Shown piece after piece: positions 57,858-64,000 of a stretch of DNA of 64,000 bases. The translations under genes were made by a program, and so were the position numbers. This stretch comes from Pseudodesulfovibrio indicus (GTDB lineage Bacteria; Desulfobacterota; Desulfovibrionia; Desulfovibrionales; Desulfovibrionaceae). The stretch spans positions 1,550,001-1,614,000 of the forward strand of contig NZ_CP014206.1 of the NCBI RefSeq assembly GCF_001563225.1. The letters are read 5' to 3'. Within the stretch, counting starts at the first letter, position 1. Every line of letters begins with the position of its first letter. Under the pieces are notes generated by a model that had not been told where the DNA came from, did not search any database, and saw only the letters and a list, made by a program, of their open reading frames with translations.

Positions 57858-58429
57858 GGTGACGGAAAAATCACATTTGGAGCATTTTGGAGGTATTAGC
57901 CTGGCGGCTTTGGCTTATTTGGAATCATCTTCCGAAAATCATTCTTATGGAACGCCTTTGAGGCGCAGCCTCAAACAGTGGCTCTCCTACCCCGAAGTCC
58001 CGTCCGAAGGTCCTCTTCCTTCGCCCTTCATACCGCCAGGCAGCACGCAGCGAGCCCTGTTCTGGACGCCTAGAAGCCGACCGCGAAGGGGCGGCGGCTC
58101 CGCTCCCGTGATAGCTCGGTATTCCATAAAAGGTGCGTTCCCGAGGAGACTCGCACTCTACTTTTCATGGGATGGAGCCGCCCCGAGCGGATCGGATTCT
58201 TGGCGGCCAAACTCCGGGCGGGGCAGCCCCGCAAAGCAATTTTCTTTGGTTCTTTCTTTTTTGCTTTGGAAAAAGAAAGAACCCCGCCGGGAGGGCTCCA
58301 AAAAAACCTGGAGGAGCGCCAGCGACGGCTCTCCCCATGAACCAGCTATCGGAAACCGGCGCATGAAAGACAAGAAGAGACCGGCAACGGGGGCGATGCC
58401 GGTCTCTTCAAGTATGGGGGTGAGAGTAG
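57858..58429. other. Gene-free spacer with repeats
   Basis: About 570 bp. An open frame spans it but has no ribosome-binding site and is built from the repeat, so I do not call it. Contains a 14-bp hairpin GGTTCTTTCTTTTT / AAAAAGAAAGAACC (58248-58283) and the terminator of the molybdoenzyme gene. Confidence 0.6.
58374..58409 (-). terminator. Terminator of the molybdoenzyme gene
   Basis: 12-bp perfect stem GAAGAGACCGGC / GCCGGTCTCTTC with a 12-nt loop, then TTGTCTTT on the minus strand. Confidence 0.7.
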
Positions 58430-60520
58430 TTATGCCTTGGCTACTTCCACGAAGTGCTCCTGCATGGCCACGGCGCCGCCGCCGCGATCCCACTTCTGAA
58501 TGCCCTTGGGCATCAGCATGTTGTCGGCGGCTCCCATGCCTTTCGCACGGGACTCGCAGGGCAGGTCATGGCCGAAGCCGTGGATCATGAAGACAGCTTC
58601 GGGATGGATGAAGTCGGTCACGAACGCCTTGATCTTGGCCTCGTAGCCGGTGTTGCTGATCGAAACGTACTCGCCGTTCTCGATGCCCAGCTCGGCGGCG
58701 CGCTTGGTGTTGATCCACAGGGTGTTCTCCGGCATCTGCTCGAAGAGCAGGGAGTTGTTCACGGTGTGGCCCTGGGTGTGCAGCGCGCAGCGGCCGAAGG
58801 TGATGCGGAACTTGCCCTCGGGCGGGCGCTCCGGCGACACGTACGGCTTCAGCGAGGGCTGGCCGTCGCCTTCGAGCTTGGCGTCGATGACCTGGACCTT
58901 GCCGGACGGGGTCTTGAAAGACCCTTCCTTGACCGGCTGGTACAGGGGCTCGGAGGCCAGTGTCACGATACCGGTCTTCTCGAAGTCCGCGACGGACACG
59001 CCGGTGCCTTCCAGCTGGAATTTCCAGATGTCTTCGATATTGGTGTAGTCGAGTTCCTTGAGGCCCATGCGCTTGGCCAGACCCGCGTAGATTTCCCACA
59101 CGGCCTTGGTGTCGTAGACCGGCTCGATGGCGCGCTTGCGCACCTGGAAGGCGGGCTTGGGGCCGTTCTTGGTCATGAGGATCTCGTCCCGTTCGAGGTA
59201 GGGGGAGATGGGCAGGATCACGTCGGCGTACCAGGCGGTGTCGGACCAGGAGAAGGTCGCCGCGACCACGAGCTCGATGTCGTCCCATTTGGCGCGCACG
59301 TCGTGCTTGTCCGGGAAGGCCATCAGCGGGTCGTGGCGCTGAACGATGTACGCCTTGATCGGGTACGGGTCTTCGGCCACGGCGGCCTCGTAGGCCAGGT
59401 GGACCAGGCCGGGACCGGCGTCGAAGTGCTTGCGGCCGTCCATCCAGCCGATGCCGTCGGCGCGCTTGCCCTCGGGCTTGGGATAGATCTCCATGAAGCT
59501 CTTCAGCCCCTTGGCGCCCACGTTGCCGGGCTTGTTCATGAACGGCAGGCCGCCCTTGGCGCCGATGGCGCCGAGCATGGCGTTGATGATGTAGATGGTC
59601 CGGGTCATCCAGAACGAGTCGGAGTAGCGGGCGGTCATCCAGCCGGGATGCCAGATGACGCTCGGCGCGGCCTCGGCCAGCTGCTCGCAGAAGGCGATCA
59701 GGTCGGCGGCGGGCACGCCGGTCTCGGCCTCGCACCATTCCGGGGTGTAGGGCTTGATGAACTCGGCGAGCTTGTCGAAGTCCTCGAACCAGTCGGCTAC
59801 GAACTTCTTGTCGTACAGTTCCTTGTTAATAAGGACGTTGATCACGGCCAGGTTGAAGCCGTAGTCGGTGCCGGGGCGGACCATGAAGAAGTTGTCGGCC
59901 TTGGTCGCCGGGACGTTGGCGCGGATGTCGATGACCGTCAGCTTGCAGCCCTTTTCAATGCCGGTGAGCAGGTTGTTCACCTCGGCCACGTTGATGGCTT
60001 CCATGATGTTGCGCTGCTGCAGGATGACGTGCTTGGCGTTCTTCAGGTCGTAGGACACGCCCTTGCGGCCGAAGCCGAACACGGACAGGGCCGCATTTTG
60101 CACGTTGCGGGCGCAGGCCGAGTCATGGTTGTTGTAGTTGGCCGTGCCGATGCCGCGCAGGAAGGCGCGGTAAAAATCGCGGAACGGGCCGCCGCGGTCC
60201 GAGAACAGGACCGAGTTCTTGCCGTAGGTATCCTGGATGCGGGTCAGCTCGTCGGCCACGTAGTCCAGGGCTTCGTCCCAGGAGACCTGTTTCCACTTGC
60301 CTTCGCCGCGCTTGCCCGTGCGGACCATGGGGTACTGCGGGCGGTCCTCGTCGTAGGTCAACGCCGTGCCGGCGGCGCCGCGCGGACACAGGGAGCCCAT
60401 GATGCCCGCGGCATCGGGATTGCCCTGGATGTACTCGGCCTTGCCGTCAACCACCTCGACTTCGATGGGACAGCGTACCGAGCACATACCGCAAATGCTC
60501 TTCACATATTCCTTACCCAT
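58430..60520 (-). CDS. Cytoplasmic molybdopterin oxidoreductase (PhsA/PsrA-like)
   Basis: 696 residues. A 4Fe-4S site C10-C13-C17-C45, the metal-ligand region NHDSACARN (Cys136) and C-terminal bis-MGD binding motifs (GHTVNNSLLF, NGEYVSISN) place it with thiosulfate/polysulfide reductase-type members of the DMSO-reductase superfamily. There is no Tat signal, so it is cytoplasmic, unlike PhsA. A dicluster ferredoxin gene and a TauE/SafE exporter lie divergently. Substrate might be a sulfur oxyanion or polysulfide; formate or aldehyde cannot be excluded. Start fixed by AGGAGGAG upstream. Confidence 0.85.
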   Translation of the reverse strand: MGKEYVKSICGMCSVRCPIEVEVVDGKAEYIQGNPDAAGIMGSLCPRGAAGTALTYDEDRPQYPMVRTGKRGEGKWKQVSWDEALDYVADELTRIQDTYGKNSVLFSDRGGPFRDFYRAFLRGIGTANYNNHDSACARNVQNAALSVFGFGRKGVSYDLKNAKHVILQQRNIMEAINVAEVNNLLTGIEKGCKLTVIDIRANVPATKADNFFMVRPGTDYGFNLAVINVLINKELYDKKFVADWFEDFDKLAEFIKPYTPEWCEAETGVPAADLIAFCEQLAEAAPSVIWHPGWMTARYSDSFWMTRTIYIINAMLGAIGAKGGLPFMNKPGNVGAKGLKSFMEIYPKPEGKRADGIGWMDGRKHFDAGPGLVHLAYEAAVAEDPYPIKAYIVQRHDPLMAFPDKHDVRAKWDDIELVVAATFSWSDTAWYADVILPISPYLERDEILMTKNGPKPAFQVRKRAIEPVYDTKAVWEIYAGLAKRMGLKELDYTNIEDIWKFQLEGTGVSVADFEKTGIVTLASEPLYQPVKEGSFKTPSGKVQVIDAKLEGDGQPSLKPYVSPERPPEGKFRITFGRCALHTQGHTVNNSLLFEQMPENTLWINTKRAAELGIENGEYVSISNTGYEAKIKAFVTDFIHPEAVFMIHGFGHDLPCESRAKGMGAADNMLMPKGIQKWDRGGGAVAMQEHFVEVAKA

Positions 60521-60685
60521 ACACTCCTCCTAAAAAACAGACAGTGATGAATCTGCGCACTATTTTTGGTAGATTGGACCTTATCCATCGGGGTCAAGCG
60601 ACCGCAACACAATACCGGAATGTGAAATCTATAACATGATTTTTCTTTCAATCGAGAGAAAAACTGAGTTATGGTGCGTTTTGAT

Positions 60686-60699
60686 TGAGAAATATCTCA
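60686..60699. promoter_or_regulatory. Perfect palindrome in a divergent promoter region
   Basis: TGAGA-AATA-TCTCA, in the 276-bp AT-rich gap between the molybdoenzyme (minus) and ferredoxin (plus) genes, well placed to control both. Confidence 0.4.
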
Positions 60700-60796
60700 C
60701 AAGATGGGAGGCCATTGACCCGCGGGGGATTTTTCTTCAAACCGTGGATTATCAACGAAACTGCGCGCCTAAATCGAAGTCTGCAGAGGTGGAAAC

Positions 60797-61246
60797 ATGG
60801 CTGGTTACAGAATTAAATTTGACAAGAAACGGTGTATTGCCTGCAACGCCTGCCTTGTTCACTGTAAGGTGAAGAACAAGGTTCCCGCCGGGCTGTCCCT
60901 CAATCGGCTCACCGCCGAGGGGCCCATCGCGGACAAGGACGGCAAACCTTCGGCCAAGCTGAAGTACCAGAATTGCAATCATTGCAAGAAGCCCGAATGC
61001 GTTCCCGCTTGCCCCACCGGGGCCATGTACAAGCGCGAGGACGGGCTGGTGCTGGTCGATCTGGACAAGTGCGACGGCTGCAAGGCCTGCATCGACGCCT
61101 GTCCGTGGACCGTTCCGGTCTACAACGAGGCGACCGGAAAGATTCTCAAATGTGATTACTGCGTGGACAGGGTCGATGCCGGCGGCACCCCTGCCTGCGT
61201 CGTAGGCTGCACGGCGAACGCCCTGAGCTTCGTGCGGCCGGAATAG
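60797..61246 (+). CDS. Four-cluster ferredoxin-type electron-transfer subunit
   Basis: 149 residues; GAGGTGG precedes the ATG. Cysteine groups CIACNACLVHCK, CNHCKKPECVPACP, CDGCKACIDACP and CDYCVDRV...CVVGC match the DMSO-reductase-type beta subunits (PhsB/PsrB/DmsB) but the protein is short. No signal peptide. It is divergent from, and probably the redox partner of, the cytoplasmic molybdoenzyme encoded at 58430-60520. Confidence 0.9.
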   Translation: MAGYRIKFDKKRCIACNACLVHCKVKNKVPAGLSLNRLTAEGPIADKDGKPSAKLKYQNCNHCKKPECVPACPTGAMYKREDGLVLVDLDKCDGCKACIDACPWTVPVYNEATGKILKCDYCVDRVDAGGTPACVVGCTANALSFVRPE

Positions 61247-61331
61247 TCTTAGGTATCAACTTCGCGGCCTTGGGGGGCGCGGAGTGATTTTTTGGGGTTC
61301 TTAACAACTATTCATTGAGGAGGAGGTAACT

Positions 61332-62453
61332 GTGTTACGTTCCAAAAAGACTCTCCTGATGCTGGCCCTGCTGGCGGTCGTGTGCTTCGTCGCCGAACCC
61401 GCCTGGGCCGATCGTCTGGCCGACGCCATCGCCGAGGCCAATCCGCAGGGTGAGCCCGGCTACCTGGGCATTCCCGGCGGTCCGCAGCTCAACATCATCA
61501 TCGGCCTCCTGTGGGCGATCTGGGTTGGCTGGATTTTCTCCACCGTCGGCGCGTTCGGCGGCATCATGGCCGGTGTCGGTCACATCACCATCTACGGCCT
61601 GGGCGACTACGCCAGCTCCTTCGGCAAAGGCGCCAAGCTGAACAAGGTCGTCACCGACTCCATCCGCGTGTCCAACCAGTGGCTGGTCGGTTGTTCCGCC
61701 GCCCTGTCCTCCTTCAACTACTGGAAGGCCGGCCGCCTTGTGCTGCCGCTGGGCATCGCCCTGGCCATCGGCTCCGTCTCCGGTTCCTGGCTGGTGCCCT
61801 GGCTGACCGCCGGCAAGATCAGCCTGAAGGCCTACATCGGCTACTTCGGCCTGTTCGTCCTGTTCCTGGGCTGCTACCTCTTCTACGAAACCACCCCGAA
61901 GGGTCAGGAAAGCAAGAAGGCCGCCAAAAAGGCCGCCGAAGCCTTCCAGAAGTCCGTCAAGGAACAGCAGAAGGGCGGCACCGTTGACATGACCGAGATG
62001 GGCGTCAAGGTCCAGAAGTTCACCCCGACCGCCTGTGAGTTCACCTTCTTCGGCGTCGAGTTCTCCTTCAACCCCCTGATCCCCGTGGTCGGCGGCTTCT
62101 TCATCTCCGCGCTGGCCTCCTTCCTGGGCGTCGGCGGCGGCTTCCTCCTGGTGCCGTTCCTGACCTCCGTCGCGGGCCTGCCCATGTACCTGGTGGCCGG
62201 AACCTCCGCCATGGCCGTCTTCGTCGGCATGGTGAACTCCATCGCCTCCTACATGATCCTCCGTTCCACCCCGGTCGAATGGTCCCTGATCGGCGCCGAG
62301 CTCGTCGGCATCGTCATCGGCTCCATCATCGGCCCCAAGACCTCCAAGTACATCCCGGACATCTGGCTGAAGCGTCTCTTCATCGTGCTGGCCGTGTACG
62401 TTGGTCTGAAGTACACCCTGAAGGGCTTCTTCGGCATCCTGCTGCCCATCTAG
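61332..62453 (+). CDS. TauE/SafE-family sulfite/organosulfur exporter
   Basis: 373 residues, GTG start with GGAGGAGG. Hydrophobic N-terminus ending EPAWADR (signal-like), then about eight helices with the duplicated TauE motifs (STVGAFGGIMAGVGH and ASFLGVGGGFLLVPFLT). A charged cytoplasmic loop of ~55 residues (KKAAKKAAEAFQKSVKEQQKGG) sits between the halves. The codon choice is strongly biased to C-ending codons, suggesting high expression. Neighbours suggest export of sulfite or a sulfonate produced by the molybdoenzyme; this is inference. Confidence 0.85.
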   Translation: MLRSKKTLLMLALLAVVCFVAEPAWADRLADAIAEANPQGEPGYLGIPGGPQLNIIIGLLWAIWVGWIFSTVGAFGGIMAGVGHITIYGLGDYASSFGKGAKLNKVVTDSIRVSNQWLVGCSAALSSFNYWKAGRLVLPLGIALAIGSVSGSWLVPWLTAGKISLKAYIGYFGLFVLFLGCYLFYETTPKGQESKKAAKKAAEAFQKSVKEQQKGGTVDMTEMGVKVQKFTPTACEFTFFGVEFSFNPLIPVVGGFFISALASFLGVGGGFLLVPFLTSVAGLPMYLVAGTSAMAVFVGMVNSIASYMILRSTPVEWSLIGAELVGIVIGSIIGPKTSKYIPDIWLKRLFIVLAVYVGLKYTLKGFFGILLPI

Positions 62454-62470
62454 TCCCTGCATGAAAGAAC

Positions 62471-62497
62471 GGCGGCCGCCCCTTGCGGGCGGCCGCC
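62471..62497 (+). other. Intercistronic hairpin
   Basis: 11-bp perfect stem GGCGGCCGCCC / GGGCGGCCGCC, loop CTTGC, no T-run; between the TauE gene and the next gene. Likely an mRNA stabiliser for the upstream message. Confidence 0.55.
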
Positions 62498-62515
62498 ACA
62501 AAAAACGGAATTTAC

Positions 62516-63175
62516 ATGACCGGTACCGCAATCTACCAGTTTCTCGATCCCTGGCTCATCTGGGCTTTCCGCACCAGCTCCAACGCCTACTTGGGATTCG
62601 CCATCGGCCTCTTCTGGGTCTGCCTCGCCGCGACGGTCATCGGCGAGCTGTGCATGGCCGCGGTGTATTTCTCCAACAAGAAGCATTTCGCCAAGATCAA
62701 CCGCGAAATGATCGACCACCACAATTTTTCGGTCAAGGCCCTCGGGGTCAAGGACAAGACCGCCTGGAAGGCCTGCAACTCGCTGGCCAACGACGCCTTC
62801 GGCAAGAACTTCTTCGCCCGCATCGCCCTGTTCGCGTCCTCGCTGTGGGTGGTGCCGTTTTCCATCGGCTGGCTCTTCTACCGCTTCGGCGACGTGGACT
62901 TCACCGCGCCCCTGATCGGGGCCGTCGGACCGGCCTTCCTGTTCATCCCGGTCTACATCCTCGTCCGCTACCTGTTCAGCCTTTCCAAGCCGTGGCTGCC
63001 CGTCTTCCGGACCATCCGCCAGAAGGTCAAGGAGAACGAGGCCGCCGACGAGATGATGACCTTCACGGACCTGCTCAGCGAAGAGGACAAGAAGGCGTAC
63101 GCGGACGCCAGGAAGGCCAGGGGCAAGGACAAGCCCGGTCTCATCGAACACAAGCCGGTCCCCGAAGGGTCCTAG
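62516..63175 (+). CDS. Membrane protein of unknown function
   Basis: 219 residues from the ATG at 62516 (weak ribosome-binding site AACGGA). About three to four transmembrane helices (~15-55, ~110-132, ~145-168), an internal hydrophilic loop (KHFAKINREMIDHHN) and a charged C-terminus (KKAYADARKARGKDKPG). Follows the TauE gene by 62 bp and is terminated by its own hairpin, so probably cotranscribed with it. Family not recognised. Confidence 0.75.
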   Translation: MTGTAIYQFLDPWLIWAFRTSSNAYLGFAIGLFWVCLAATVIGELCMAAVYFSNKKHFAKINREMIDHHNFSVKALGVKDKTAWKACNSLANDAFGKNFFARIALFASSLWVVPFSIGWLFYRFGDVDFTAPLIGAVGPAFLFIPVYILVRYLFSLSKPWLPVFRTIRQKVKENEAADEMMTFTDLLSEEDKKAYADARKARGKDKPGLIEHKPVPEGS

Positions 63176-63190
63176 CGATTTCTAAAAGGA

Positions 63191-63221
63191 AAAGCCGCCC
63201 CACGGGGCGGCTTTGTTCTTT
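63191..63221 (+). terminator. Terminator after the membrane protein gene
   Basis: Stem AAAGCCGCCC / GGGCGGCTTT, then GTTCTTT. Confidence 0.85.
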
Positions 63222-63243
63222 GATATGCCGGGCCGGAAATCGG

Positions 63244-63756
63244 CTAGGGAGCCGATTTCTCCACCGCTTCCCGAAACCCCGGGAGGTCCGAGGGACCGAG
63301 CAGGTAGAACCGCTCGCCCGTCTGGATGCAGAGCACGTCCGTGCGGTTGGCCACGACGACCGCCTCGCGGCCGTCCCTGACCTCCACGACGCCGGACTTG
63401 TAGCCGCCGAAGGTCATGTACTTGCGGGTCTTGGTGATCTTGAACGCTTCGTCCTTGGCGAGGTCGGCGGGGAAGACCTTCTCCACCGAGGCCCAGGGGA
63501 TGACGGCCGAGGAAAAGGGCGGGGCGGCCAGCAGAATGCCCTCGTCCGCCACGGTGATCGAGGCCCGTTTGGGCGTGATGTACAGCATGTACCAGTAGAA
63601 GAGCGAAAGCGGTCCGGTCACGGCGATGAGGCAGATGCCCGTCCAGGTCAGGCCGGAGTTGAAGCTCCAGGCCACGACCGCGGCGACGGCGGCGACGGCC
63701 AGGAGGAAGAGGGTCAGCACGGCCTTGTTCATGGGGACCTTGAAAGTGGTTGCCAT
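63244..63756 (-). CDS. Two-helix membrane protein with PH-like domain
   Basis: 170 residues from the ATG at 63756 (AAGGAG upstream). Two N-terminal helices (~10-32, ~38-60) then a beta-rich cytoplasmic part (KRASITVADEGILLAAPPFSSAVIPWASVEKVFP...YKSGVVEVRDGREAVVV) resembling bacterial PH domains (bPH family). Function unknown. Single-gene unit. Confidence 0.75.
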   Translation of the reverse strand: MATTFKVPMNKAVLTLFLLAVAAVAAVVAWSFNSGLTWTGICLIAVTGPLSLFYWYMLYITPKRASITVADEGILLAAPPFSSAVIPWASVEKVFPADLAKDEAFKITKTRKYMTFGGYKSGVVEVRDGREAVVVANRTDVLCIQTGERFYLLGPSDLPGFREAVEKSAP

Positions 63757-63918
63757 TGGGTGTCTCCTTGGGTCGGGCACATCAGCGTGCTCCGTGGACT
63801 ACATACTGTCTTGAGTGCGAGTTGCCAAGGGATAAGAGGTGTTGGACTGCGGCCTGAATTATTGTACTCTTTCCAAGGATGTCCCGAACCCGGCGCGGAA
63901 GCGCCCGATGTGAATGTA

Positions 63919-64000
63919 ATGAAGCGAACGACTTTTACCGCCGCCTTAGCCTTCGCGCTCCTGCTCGCCCTGTGCCTGGCTCCGGCGGGCTGCTCGGACG
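63919..64000 (+). CDS. Putative lipoprotein (3' partial)
   Basis: The frame starting at 63919 begins with two basic residues and a hydrophobic stretch ending LAPAGCSD, a lipobox with the modified Cys at residue 25, then runs off the window. The upstream ribosome-binding site is poor, so the start is uncertain. Confidence 0.5.
   Translation, partial: MKRTTFTAALAFALLLALCLAPAGCSD

Noticed and set aside
57858..58429. Long plus-strand frame (up to 280 codons) after manB
   Set aside because: Runs through the dispersed repeat, terminators and a low-complexity hairpin, with no ribosome-binding site; composition is unlike the neighbouring genes.

Overview
The window is GC-rich, gene-dense bacterial DNA. 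Its gene content points to a sulfate-reducing or related anaerobe of the Desulfovibrionales (Desulfovibrio / Pseudodesulfovibrio type): a soluble periplasmic FdhAB-type formate dehydrogenase, a large heterodisulfide-reductase (Hdr) cluster, many PAS/Cache histidine kinases, sigma-54 regulation and glycine betaine uptake typical of marine species. This placement is inferred from gene content only. No rRNA, tRNA, CRISPR array or complete insertion sequence was found.

Layout. 0-5.9 kb: an ABCG-type transporter cut by the window edge, a secreted coiled-coil protein, a YkgJ-type Cys-cluster protein, an EamA transporter and a GltD-like NAD(P) oxidoreductase. 6-10.7 kb: formate dehydrogenase alpha (broken by a 154-bp degenerate duplication) and beta. 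10.7-13 kb: a DUF599 membrane protein and an NtrC-type regulator. 13.5-24.8 kb: an electron-transfer operon, hdrA - mvhD - frhB-like - a giant double hdrA carrying a receiver-like insert - hdrC - hdrB - tandem Usp - an HdrD/DsrK-like Fe-S protein. The last gene reads through an in-frame TGA at a CCG-domain cysteine position and is probably a selenoprotein. The cluster looks built to split or join electrons among formate, NAD(P)H, ferredoxin and thiol/disulfide carriers.

24.9-28.6 kb: a CPA2/Kef antiporter, a QueG-like Fe-S protein and an unknown protein behind a sigma-54-type promoter. 28.8-40.9 kb: an apparent 12-gene minus-strand operon containing five single-domain response regulators (one with CBS domains), three histidine kinases (one with a Rossmann-fold input domain), a PEP-synthase-like protein, a YIP1 protein, a 49-residue membrane peptide and a DASS anion transporter. 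No gene in it encodes a recognisable DNA-binding output, so it looks like a phosphorelay acting on transport or metabolism. A good sigma-54 promoter precedes it. 41-48.7 kb: a divergent 1007-residue membrane protein of unknown function, a Cache histidine kinase behind another sigma-54 promoter, and a membrane-bound NtrC-like AAA+ protein with an altered GAFTGA loop. The three sigma-54 promoters lie near a shared motif, approximately TCRCGCAAAA, suggesting one local regulon.

49-53.4 kb: a proVWX glycine-betaine operon with two proX paralogues. 54-56.1 kb: an arsR-acr3-arsC arsenic operon with an ArsR-type palindrome. 56.3-57.7 kb: phosphomannomutase/phosphoglucomutase. 58.4-63.2 kb: a cytoplasmic molybdopterin oxidoreductase, divergent from a dicluster ferredoxin, a TauE/SafE exporter and a membrane protein. 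The end holds a small PH-like membrane protein and the start of a lipoprotein gene. A hairpin-rich dispersed repeat occurs at 48.8 kb and 57.8 kb.
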